DNA of 64,000 bases from Candidatus Thorarchaeota archaeon (lineage in GTDB: Archaea > Asgardarchaeota > Thorarchaeia > Thorarchaeales > Thorarchaeaceae). A program made the position numbers and the translations under genes. Positions 46,234 to 54,851 of this stretch are shown here, piece by piece. The notes under the pieces were generated by a model, which made no database searches, was not told the origin of the DNA, and worked only from the letters and a program-made list of their open reading frames with translations. The stretch spans positions 23,862 to 87,861 of the forward strand of contig JAOUFI010000004.1 of the NCBI GenBank assembly GCA_029858305.1, written 5' to 3'. Numbering within the stretch: position 1 is the stretch's first letter; each line of letters starts with the position of its first letter.

Positions 46234-47444
46234 AAGAGATGGAACCCTTCAAACTTCTGGTTTCCCAAGAAGAGGCTGAGAAGCTCATTCTATTAAGAAC
46301 TCCTATGATTGATCGTACTGAAGTCATATTGGTTCATGAAGCCATAGGTCGAGTTTTGGCCCATGATGTTGTGGCTGATAGATTTGTGCCCCCATTCAAT
46401 AGAGCTGCGATGGATGGCTATGCTGTCATTGCTGAAGATACATTCGGGGCAACAGAACAGGATGTCTTTTTAGCTTTAGATGGCGTAGTCCATGCCGGCG
46501 AGGTTTCAGATATCACTATCGCAAGGGGTCATTGTCTACAAATTGCCACAGGATCACAAATGCCGCTTGGTGCTGACGCAGTCGTGATGGTGGAGTTCAC
46601 TGAACGACATGGCAATCAAATCCATATCACGAAACCGGTATACCCCGGGGGTAATATGTCGAAGCGAGGAGAAGACATAGTAGAAGGAGATGTGGTGATT
46701 AAAAAAGGCAGCACACTTACTCCTGCAAAGATAGGTACACTAGCAGCTTTAGGCAGAACGCAGGTAGAAGTTTATCAGAAACCAACAGTCAGTGTAATCG
46801 CCACAGGTAGCGAGATTGTTCCTCCAGGGGAGGCACTTCTCCCGGGTCAGATCTATGATGTGAACTCTTTCACTCTAGAAGCAGTTCTCAAAAATAATGG
46901 TGCTACAGTATATAGACACCCGATTGTATCTGACAATTTGCAAAAGCTTAGGGAAGAAATAGAGAAAGCAGTCAATTCGGATATGATAGTTTTCTCGGGT
47001 GGTAGTTCGGTTGGAGAGAAGGATCTTCTGTCAAATATAGTGGAAAACATGGGCGAAATACTATTCCATGGAGTCCAGATAAAACCAGGAAAACCGACAC
47101 TCTTTGGAATAATTAACGGAAAGCCAGTTTTCGGGATGCCAGGTTATCCAACATCGTGTTTGAGCAATGCATACATATTGCTTGCTCCTGCAATTCGGAA
47201 GATGGCTCGCCTATCTGAGAATGTGGAGAAGACAGTCAGAGCCAAAATGAGCAAGCGTTTTGTATCCTCATCTGGGCGAAAACAATTCCTCACAGTACGA
47301 TTGGAAAACGGTGTAGCTTACCCTGTATTCAAGCATTCAGGTGCCATAACAAGCATGGCACAAGCTGATGGTTATGTTATGTTGCCTGTCAATCTGGATG
47401 TAATCGAGGAAGGCGAAGAAATCGAAGTAATATTGTTGGATTAA
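46215..47444 (+). CDS. moeA: Molybdopterin molybdenumtransferase
   Basis: FVPPFNRAAMDGYAVIAEDT, RGHCLQIATGSQMPLGADAVVMVE, VIATGSEIVPPG, IKPGKPTLFGIINGKPVFGMPGYPTS. Confidence 0.96.
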   Translation: MGDGQMKEMEPFKLLVSQEEAEKLILLRTPMIDRTEVILVHEAIGRVLAHDVVADRFVPPFNRAAMDGYAVIAEDTFGATEQDVFLALDGVVHAGEVSDITIARGHCLQIATGSQMPLGADAVVMVEFTERHGNQIHITKPVYPGGNMSKRGEDIVEGDVVIKKGSTLTPAKIGTLAALGRTQVEVYQKPTVSVIATGSEIVPPGEALLPGQIYDVNSFTLEAVLKNNGATVYRHPIVSDNLQKLREEIEKAVNSDMIVFSGGSSVGEKDLLSNIVENMGEILFHGVQIKPGKPTLFGIINGKPVFGMPGYPTSCLSNAYILLAPAIRKMARLSENVEKTVRAKMSKRFVSSSGRKQFLTVRLENGVAYPVFKHSGAITSMAQADGYVMLPVNLDVIEEGEEIEVILLD

Positions 47445-47465
47445 ATCCTGAGATGGCTTGAGATA

Positions 47466-47930
47466 CTAAGTTGAACTCAATTGTATAGATTTGGACCAGA
47501 TTATCTCTTGTGGATGGTTCGCTCCAAATGATTCGAATTTCTTAGATGTTTCAAGATGCATTCTTAGACTATCCACACATGACCTCAACTTGAATTCGCT
47601 GTCAGGATGACCTAGACTAAAAGCATTTGGCCCAATAGGACGACCGTGTTTAAACGCCGCGTAAAAACAGGCTTCAATTCCCTTGACTCCAAGTCTTTGA
47701 GCCCTGTGCCCGACTGTCAAAATGAGATCCAGGTCCTCTTGTGTTTCAATAGCCATATAATATGACGGTCGTAGGGGATGCGATTTATCAGTAAACTTGA
47801 CAATCCGAGACCCTTCAGGAAATCGAGTACCTAAGCAGCTATTACATCTCCACTCGCCAGCCTCACAAAACGAGTCATAGACATACTGCAGGTTCTCTGT
47901 GGATCCGCACGCTCCGCATTGATTAATCAT
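47466..47930 (-). CDS. Zinc-ribbon protein of unknown function
   Basis: 154 aa; CGAC...CNSC tetracysteine at N-terminus; remainder unrecognised. Confidence 0.6.
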   Translation of the reverse strand: MINQCGACGSTENLQYVYDSFCEAGEWRCNSCLGTRFPEGSRIVKFTDKSHPLRPSYYMAIETQEDLDLILTVGHRAQRLGVKGIEACFYAAFKHGRPIGPNAFSLGHPDSEFKLRSCVDSLRMHLETSKKFESFGANHPQEIIWSKSIQLSST

Positions 47931-48048
47931 ATCAATACCCCTTGTTCTCTCTGACGAGGGGTACTATAAAAATCGAAGAACATGAGATGTTATATTCTCT
48001 GTGTGATACTAACTAAATCTGCATTTTCCATCTTTACCAAAATGCTAA

Positions 48049-49518
48049 ATGGATAATTATAGAATAAAGCATGTTTTCAATAATATTCGTAAGGGGATAT
48101 GTATCCTGACATTGCTAGAGGATAGCGCCAAGCTGCTGTCTGAATTTGGCCTAACATATTACGAGGCAAAAGTCTACATTACTGCTCTTCAGATTGGTGT
48201 TACTACAGCAAGTAAAATAGCTAAACAAGCTGATATACGCCGCGAGGAAGTCTACAGGACAATACCAAAACTCGAGAGAGTAGGTCTTATCGAGCGAATT
48301 CTTGGGAGACCTGTGAAGGTCAAAGCACTTCCTCTCCAAGAAGGACTCAATACGCTTTTTAAAATGAAAGAGGAAGAAGCCAGTCATGAGTTGAAAGAAC
48401 TTATCTCAAAGAAAGAGGAGGTTCTCAAGAAGTTCGACTATGTCGTTCGAGGGCAAAAACCTGAGGAAGAACAGTCTCATTTCGTTTTGATATCGGAAAA
48501 AGACGTTCTATCAAGAAAAATCAATTCAGCCATCGTAGATGCCAAAAAGAGCGTGGATTTTGTAGATTCCTTTGAGAATGCTTTTCGATTCATTTTGTCC
48601 TATGGGGATGTTCTCAAGATAGCAAAGAAAAAGAATGTGGACGTGCGTATCCTGACTGAATGTCCAGAGGAGATCGGATTAATACCTGAGTATTTGAAAA
48701 AACAGATTCCGCACAACTCATTTACTGTTCGTTATTCAGAGAATATTCCTAGCCGCTATATTCTCATTGACAAGAAGCAAGCAATGATTACAACCTCTGC
48801 AGGTGGTTCGTTTAGCGATGGAGCATGTCTCTGGACAAATGATCATAGTCTGATTGGAATTGTAAATAGAGACTTTGAGGAGCAATTTCGTGATGCATTG
48901 GACTGGAGAGACCTCTCTGTCGCGCCAACTCAGAAACTGACACGAATCCTAAATAGGCTGAGACCAAGAGACCATGTTGTCCTCTTCTATGATTCTCTTA
49001 AAACCAAGCACGAAACTCTGTTTGCATATATTGCAGATGGATTAGACCGAGATGAGGCAGCAGCCTATGTATGCTCTGAAGAATCAGTTGCTGAGATTAG
49101 AGATGCTATGTCAAACTACGGGCTTGATGTTAAGATACACGAAGACAGCGGTGCTCTTCAGATATTCAACTATACTGACGTATACATCGTAGATGGAGAA
49201 TTCAATCTTGACCATACGTTGGATTTCTGGAATAGGACGTATACCAAAGCACTCTCCAAGGGCTTCAAAGGAATGCGGGTAACTGGGGAGATGAGTTGTT
49301 TTATCGAATACAATTTAATCCAAGAATTGATCAATTATGAAAGAGCACTTCATACAGTACTTGATATACCTATGACAGCTATCTGTGCCTATAATGCAAA
49401 TATTCTTGCAAGTATTGAGAATCCAATTGACATCTATTCAGAACTGGTCAAAGCTCATGGAAAAGTGCTCTTTGCAGGAGAAGAGAGCATCGGCAAGATT
49501 GAGGTCCGAGCAGGATAA
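48049..49518 (+). CDS. TrmB-family HTH regulator fused to a C-terminal MEDS (DcmR-like sensory) domain
   Basis: LLSEFGLTYYEAKVYITALQIGVTTASKIAKQADIRREEVYRTIPKLERVGLIER; C-terminal PRDHVVLFYDSLKTKHETLFAYIADGLDRDEAAAYVCSEE...AICAYNANIL. Confidence 0.82.
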   Translation: MDNYRIKHVFNNIRKGICILTLLEDSAKLLSEFGLTYYEAKVYITALQIGVTTASKIAKQADIRREEVYRTIPKLERVGLIERILGRPVKVKALPLQEGLNTLFKMKEEEASHELKELISKKEEVLKKFDYVVRGQKPEEEQSHFVLISEKDVLSRKINSAIVDAKKSVDFVDSFENAFRFILSYGDVLKIAKKKNVDVRILTECPEEIGLIPEYLKKQIPHNSFTVRYSENIPSRYILIDKKQAMITTSAGGSFSDGACLWTNDHSLIGIVNRDFEEQFRDALDWRDLSVAPTQKLTRILNRLRPRDHVVLFYDSLKTKHETLFAYIADGLDRDEAAAYVCSEESVAEIRDAMSNYGLDVKIHEDSGALQIFNYTDVYIVDGEFNLDHTLDFWNRTYTKALSKGFKGMRVTGEMSCFIEYNLIQELINYERALHTVLDIPMTAICAYNANILASIENPIDIYSELVKAHGKVLFAGEESIGKIEVRAG

Positions 49519-49532
49519 TGACCCATATCTCT

Positions 49533-49784
49533 CTATGCAGGAAGATAGATCCACTGACGCATATCTGACAGACACGGATACCTTCTGATAAGGCGCTTCT
49601 TGAGAAGTTTCCTCAGGGCATACCGAACAGTTCTTGGTGCAAATGTAACATTATCTATGAGTTGCTTAGGTGTAACGCCATTCTTTCCAGTTTCTCTTAA
49701 TACAGACAAAACAATCATCTGACTCTTTGTGAGCCTATGGAAACCTAATTCTATTGCAAGCTCTTTGTCTGAAATCATTTCCAA
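49533..49784 (-). CDS. Small winged-helix (MarR-like) DNA-binding protein
   Basis: 83 aa; LTKSQMIVLSVLRETGKNGVTPKQLIDNVTFAPRTVRYALRKLLKKRLIRRYP. Confidence 0.8.
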   Translation of the reverse strand: MEMISDKELAIELGFHRLTKSQMIVLSVLRETGKNGVTPKQLIDNVTFAPRTVRYALRKLLKKRLIRRYPCLSDMRQWIYLPA

Positions 49785-49814
49785 ACCACCTTCTATATTG
49801 ATAATTCAATTGAT

Positions 49815-49860
49815 TATTTATAATATAAACAATTGTTACTGTGAAGGTACAGTAACAATT
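49815..49860 (-). promoter_or_regulatory. Archaeal TATA box plus 12-bp inverted-repeat operator candidate
   Basis: AT-rich TATA element (tttataatataaac on +) at ~49818-49830 abutting perfect inverted repeat aattgttactgt(49831-49842)/acagtaacaatt(49849-49860); ~30-75 bp upstream of the wHTH start at 49784. Confidence 0.6.
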
Positions 49861-49911
49861 TGTTGTAAGAATTAGTTGATTATAGCTACTCAAAGTATTG
49901 TCAGAAACATC

Positions 49912-50742
49912 CTATTTCTTGCGTTTAAGCCCAAGAATCACCCTTGCATCCTCAGGAGTTGCCACGTCACGACCTAGAGTTTCAGCCATGTGTTTGACTC
50001 TTGCAACAAAGTCTTCATTCGGGGCAAGCTGGCCTTTCGAGTAGTAGATATTATCTTCGAGTCCGACCCGAACATGCCCACCAATACCAATCGAGAGATT
50101 TGTCATGTTGAGCTGAGATCTTCCAACTCCTGCTACAGTGTATACAGAATTCTCCGGCAATTGTCTAGTCATGTGCAAGAGATTATCGATTGTTCCAGGA
50201 ATACCACCATCAACACCCATAACTAACTGGAAGAGCGGAGGCTTTTCGACAAGCTCCTGCCGAAGTAGTTTGATTCCTTGATGAATAAAACCGATATCAA
50301 ATGCTTCTAGTTCTGGCTTAATCTTGAGCTGATGCATTTTTTCAGCTAAGAATGTCACAGTCTCCCAACTATTGAGATAGACGATAGAAGGCTTTCTCCC
50401 AGCAAAATTTAACGAACCGGTAGTGAGGCTTGCCATCTCGGGTTTTACGACAAGGGGTTGAGCACGTTCCTCGTCTGATTTTCCTGCCACGCCACTTGTT
50501 GAAACCATCACAAGGAGCTTTGTCCGTTTTCGAATTTTGTCCACGGTCTCCTTGAATAAATGAGAATCTGAGGTGGGTCGTTCATTCTCATCCCTGCAGT
50601 GAACATGAATGACAGAAGCCCCTTCCTGTTCACAGAGATAAGCTGTTTCTGCAATCTCATCAGGAGTAGTAGGCAAGTATGGTGTATCTTTCTTTGCAGG
50701 AACAGATCCTGTAGGTGCAACTGTTATAATTAGTTTCTCCAT
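49912..50742 (-). CDS. BKACE / 3-keto-5-aminohexanoate cleavage enzyme family (DUF849)
   Basis: IITVAPTGSVPAKKDTPYLPTTPDEIAETAYLCEQEGASVIHVHCRDE, PEMASLTTGSLNF, PELEAFDIGFI, VRVGLEDNIYYSKGQLAPNEDFV. Confidence 0.93.
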   Translation of the reverse strand: MEKLIITVAPTGSVPAKKDTPYLPTTPDEIAETAYLCEQEGASVIHVHCRDENERPTSDSHLFKETVDKIRKRTKLLVMVSTSGVAGKSDEERAQPLVVKPEMASLTTGSLNFAGRKPSIVYLNSWETVTFLAEKMHQLKIKPELEAFDIGFIHQGIKLLRQELVEKPPLFQLVMGVDGGIPGTIDNLLHMTRQLPENSVYTVAGVGRSQLNMTNLSIGIGGHVRVGLEDNIYYSKGQLAPNEDFVARVKHMAETLGRDVATPEDARVILGLKRKK

Positions 50743-50912
50743 TGTCGAAACGCCTCAGATACAATACCGGATGAAGCATGATATGAAGGCGCTTGTATCT
50801 TAACTTTCTGATTCTGTGCAGTTGTAAGATGACTAAACACTATCTCTATCATGCTAGTATCTTTATTTGGGAGTAGCGTCCGTGCTATTTCTGAAAGAGA
50901 GAAGGTGGTAAA

Positions 50913-52202
50913 ATGCTCTTAACTGCAGCTGGAAAGAAGACAAAGCGCTCTGCAACACTGGTCATGAATGAAACAGTAAAGCAACTTCGTAAGAGTGGCA
51001 AGGAAGTCTTTCATTTGGGCTTTGGCGAATCGCCATTCCCGATACATCCTATAATCCAAAAAGCTCTGTGCGACAATGCACACCAAAGGAATTATCTTCC
51101 TACTCAGGGCATCTTACCTCTTCGTGAACAAATATGTAGATTCTATGAAAACATGTATGGTTTTGATGTCACACCAAATCAAATCGTTGTTGGACCTGGA
51201 AGCAAAGTTCTTCTCTACAATGCAATGATGGCTCTTCAGGGTCCACTTTTCGTTCCTACCCCATCATGGGTCAGTTATGATGAACAGGCTCGGCTCTTGG
51301 GCAAGGAGATCTGCTATGTCAGAACTAGTCACGAAACCTCGTACTTGATGACATCTGAAATATTCGAAAATGCATTGAAGGAACATTGGACGCACACTGC
51401 TGATCAGAAAATACTGGTGATTAATACCCCGAATAATCCGACAGGTCAGAGTTACTCAAAGGCACAGTTGAAAGAATTGGCTAATGTGGCAAAAGAGAAC
51501 AATGTTATTGTTCTATCGGATGAAATCTATGCATTATTGACATACCGAGAATATGAGCATCATAGTATTGCGGAATACTATCCAGAGGGTACGTTGATTA
51601 CAGGAGGTCTCTCAAAAGACCGTTCAGCAGGAGGGTTCAGAGTTGGCACCATCATACTTCCTGCGGAGGAATCAGAGCTTTTGGAGTCTATACTGACTAT
51701 TGCAAGCAATACATGGTCTTGTGTAGCAGCACCCATACAATACGCCGCAATTGAGGCCTATAGACCAAATCAGGAAATCTTAGATTATATTAGAGACTGC
51801 ACTGCAATCTCTGAAATCATAACAAAATACACCCATCAACGCTTACGGAGTTGTGACATCAGATGTCCAGCTCCAATGGGAGCATTCTATCTATTTCCTG
51901 ACTGGAATAGTGAACGTGAGCAAATGGCAGCCAAGGGGATAAAAACATCAATGGATATATCAGAAGTGCTTCTGCGCGATTGGAGCGTTGCCACATTGCC
52001 CGGATCTGATTTCGGGATGGTTCCTGAGGAACTCTGCATTCGACTAGCTACCGTTGACTATAATGGAGAAATAGCTCTTAGAAAGTATAGAGAGAATCCA
52101 CAAAAAGCAATGGATGATCCAGACTCGTTTGTCAAGTGCGTGGCGCCTCGCCTCATCACTGCAGCTGAGATTCTAGAGAAGTTCACTGAATCAATTAGGT
52201 GA
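50913..52202 (+). CDS. PLP-dependent class I/II aminotransferase
   Basis: VFHLGFGESPFPIHP, VVGPGSKVLLYNAM, ILVINTPNNPTGQSYSKAQLKELA, VLSDEIYALLTY, LSKDRSAGGFRVG. Confidence 0.95.
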   Translation: MLLTAAGKKTKRSATLVMNETVKQLRKSGKEVFHLGFGESPFPIHPIIQKALCDNAHQRNYLPTQGILPLREQICRFYENMYGFDVTPNQIVVGPGSKVLLYNAMMALQGPLFVPTPSWVSYDEQARLLGKEICYVRTSHETSYLMTSEIFENALKEHWTHTADQKILVINTPNNPTGQSYSKAQLKELANVAKENNVIVLSDEIYALLTYREYEHHSIAEYYPEGTLITGGLSKDRSAGGFRVGTIILPAEESELLESILTIASNTWSCVAAPIQYAAIEAYRPNQEILDYIRDCTAISEIITKYTHQRLRSCDIRCPAPMGAFYLFPDWNSEREQMAAKGIKTSMDISEVLLRDWSVATLPGSDFGMVPEELCIRLATVDYNGEIALRKYRENPQKAMDDPDSFVKCVAPRLITAAEILEKFTESIR

Positions 52203-52236
52203 GTAGAAAATAGCAGCAGGTTCTCAAATTAGGAAA

Positions 52237-52788
52237 CTATCGCTTGTTCTTCAACCAAGCTAATGCATTTGTAGCCTCCTCCTCGTCTTGGAAGAAACCT
52301 AGGTGACGGTAGACTTCGACGGCGAACTCAGCAAATGCTTGCCCTCGGGCAGTTATTATATTACCCTCTACGACAACATCTTCATCCGTAATCATACTTC
52401 CTTCAAATACTCGCTCGGCTTCTTCAGAGGCATAGCCATGCGCGATTCGCAAGCCCTTTAGGAGTCCAGCATGAGCCAAGAAACCAGGTCCACCGCAGAT
52501 AGCTGCAATTGGTTTACCATTTTGTTGGATTCTCTTCAGTAGTTTGTGGAGTTCGATACGGTCTTTATAGGGTTCAGGTTCGCCACCTGGAATGATGAGA
52601 AGGTCAACGTCATTAGGATCAACGTCATCTATTGACTTGTCTGCAACTACTTTCAATTGCCCCTCGCTTTGCAGAACACCCCTTTCAAAGGAGAATGTGA
52701 TGATCTCAGTCTTCTCCCTAAGAAATAGGAGGAGAGGTGTAATCTCGAAGTCAGCAAATCTATTATATAGAAAAACGTATGTTCGCAT
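52237..52788 (-). CDS. DJ-1/PfpI family protein
   Basis: DVDLLIIPGGEPEPY, IAAICGGPGFLAHAGLLKG (nucleophile-elbow Cys), ITARGQAFAEFAVEVYRHLG. Confidence 0.88.
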   Translation of the reverse strand: MRTYVFLYNRFADFEITPLLLFLREKTEIITFSFERGVLQSEGQLKVVADKSIDDVDPNDVDLLIIPGGEPEPYKDRIELHKLLKRIQQNGKPIAAICGGPGFLAHAGLLKGLRIAHGYASEEAERVFEGSMITDEDVVVEGNIITARGQAFAEFAVEVYRHLGFFQDEEEATNALAWLKNKR

Positions 52789-52990
52789 CTGTTATCTTGA
52801 CCAGACGAATCAAATGTGTAAATAAGAAGAACCTTGAGAGCAACATTGAATCAAGATTTTCAATCATACTCATTTAGTATAGATAGTTCCTATGAAAGAA
52901 AAGGTAGAATTCACCACCCAGCTTTCATTTCGTGTCCTTATAGAAGAGCTTAATTCAGTGATTTAGAACAAATTTTAGAGGTTTATATCA

Positions 52991-53650
52991 ATGAAAGTCG
53001 AGCAGTCAATTTGTTGTAATGATTTAATGAAATTGGATGTTCTTGATTCATCAGGTCGAAAAATAGGCAAAATAGGTGATCTTACCTTCAAGTTTGATGG
53101 AGAATTAAAACTCTCAAAGTTCATACTTGCTGGTCCAAAATGGGAAGAACTACTCGAGTCCCTAAGTATCAGAAAGGATAGAGATCCTGTTTTTGATGGC
53201 TCCAAAATAAAGAGGATTGGAGAATCTGTACATCTTGACACCTCTGTCAATCAGCTCAAGACAACATTAGATAAGGACGCAATTCCGAAAGGGGACATTA
53301 GATACTCGGTTCTTGAAAGGATGGAAATCATCGATAATCACGGAAAGAAAGTGGGATATGCCATCGATATTGATTTTGATGTTTCAGGAGCTGTGTCAAT
53401 GATTGTCGGTGGAAGTTTCATCGAAGAGAAGCTTGAGGCGTTTGGACTGAAAGCAGATGTAGATATTATTGTACCTGGAAACGTCATCTCTTCCATTACG
53501 GATAAGATTCATCTCAGAGTTACCAAGGGCGAACTTGAAACAACTATGGTTGAAGCCATCAAACCAGAAAGTGTCAAAAAGACCCAAGAAAAAAGACAAG
53601 TGTCACAGCAAGTGACCAAGGTAAGACTATTTACACAGCGGCCAATGTAA
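52991..53650 (+). CDS. Two PRC-barrel-like domains protein
   Basis: Two copies of the VxDxxGxKIGxxxDxxFxxxG pattern: LDVLDSSGRKIGKIGDLTFKFDG and MEIIDNHGKKVGYAIDIDFDVSG. Confidence 0.75.
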   Translation: MKVEQSICCNDLMKLDVLDSSGRKIGKIGDLTFKFDGELKLSKFILAGPKWEELLESLSIRKDRDPVFDGSKIKRIGESVHLDTSVNQLKTTLDKDAIPKGDIRYSVLERMEIIDNHGKKVGYAIDIDFDVSGAVSMIVGGSFIEEKLEAFGLKADVDIIVPGNVISSITDKIHLRVTKGELETTMVEAIKPESVKKTQEKRQVSQQVTKVRLFTQRPM

Positions 53651-53676
53651 TTGTAAACACTGATAGGTTTAGAGAT

Positions 53677-53747
53677 AGTTTCCCTATCCAATCACTGTTC
53701 AGATGTAGAAAGATATCTGATAGTCACTAATCTATGATAGGGAAACT
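53677..53747. terminator. Structured convergent-intergenic element (bidirectional terminator or RNA candidate)
   Basis: Perfect 12-bp IR agtttccctatc(53677-53688)/gatagggaaact(53736-53747) enclosing tcagat(53699-53704)/atctga(53715-53720). Confidence 0.45.
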
Positions 53748-53771
53748 TCTTCATATCGTTCTGAGGTTTAG

Positions 53772-54794
53772 CTATTCCTCTTCCTCGGATTCAAGTTTTT
53801 CTCCTGAATTATGCTCTTCGAAGGATGGAGCAGTCACCTTTTCTGAGTCCCTTAATTCTTGGAACTGTGCTGGTACAATTGTTGGCAGTTCCTTTCTCGT
53901 AAGGTTCTTTCCATCCCTGATGAATGCAATGAAGACAATAATGTAAGCTATTGCACAAAATATGATTAGACCGATTGATACATTGCCCCAAGAGGTGTAG
54001 CTTGTTATTGCGAAGGTTCCAATCGTATTGAAAGTAGCATGGAAAAGTGCAGGGATTAGAACACTGTCAGTATTATTGAAGATCCAAGTGTAAATGAATG
54101 CAAGGGCGATGTAAAATGCTAAGAAGAACCATATATCAGAGCCAAATGCGCCACTCCAAGTAAAGGCGAGATATAACGGAAGATGCCATATCCAACCCAT
54201 TAGAGCCTTTATCAGAGTTGCAGGAATCACAGGCATCTGCTGTTGCAATCTCAGTTGAGCAAAGCCTGTCCAACCTACTTCTTCTTGGCCTCCCGATGGG
54301 ACAAGTTCCCCAAAAAATACCATCAGGATTGCTAGAACTGAAACTCTCTCAAAGTCTGAAACAAATGTACCTCCAAGAAACCAGACATTCAGATAGAAGG
54401 TTCCGTACTTGATGAGAGTTGGCACGCCAAAAGCAATAATGTACCATGGAAGTGCTACTCGCCAGTTAAAGACCTTCTTCAGTAGTCCTCTTGTACCAGC
54501 TTTTCCATAATTCACTCTATAAACAATGAAAGCCGAGAGGAGGGGGCCCCATACTGCTCCGATGGCAAGAAAGGGATAGAATATCATGAAGTAATATCCC
54601 TCGGCGACTAACTCGACGAAGTTCCGTTCCTGCCCAAAAGAAGCGAATACGAAGTCCATTACCAGCCATCCTCCCCAAGTAATCAGGAAGGCGATAATGT
54701 AGAATATCAGGATGTCAAACTTCTTGAATAGGATTCTCATCTGTGATGGCGTTTCGGAGGTCATGTGTAACATGTTGTCACGACGATTAGGCAT
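53772..54794 (-). CDS. CPBP (Abi/CAAX-like) family intramembrane metalloprotease
   Basis: Multi-TM; PSGGQEEVGWTGFAQLRLQQ (glutamate-pair motif) and ALFHATFNTIG (FHxxxN). Confidence 0.88.
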   Translation of the reverse strand: MPNRRDNMLHMTSETPSQMRILFKKFDILIFYIIAFLITWGGWLVMDFVFASFGQERNFVELVAEGYYFMIFYPFLAIGAVWGPLLSAFIVYRVNYGKAGTRGLLKKVFNWRVALPWYIIAFGVPTLIKYGTFYLNVWFLGGTFVSDFERVSVLAILMVFFGELVPSGGQEEVGWTGFAQLRLQQQMPVIPATLIKALMGWIWHLPLYLAFTWSGAFGSDIWFFLAFYIALAFIYTWIFNNTDSVLIPALFHATFNTIGTFAITSYTSWGNVSIGLIIFCAIAYIIVFIAFIRDGKNLTRKELPTIVPAQFQELRDSEKVTAPSFEEHNSGEKLESEEEE

Positions 54795-54851
54795 ATTAAC
54801 CTTCGGAGGAATGCAACAATAAACACCCAGCTATTACAAAGCCATGAGTAA

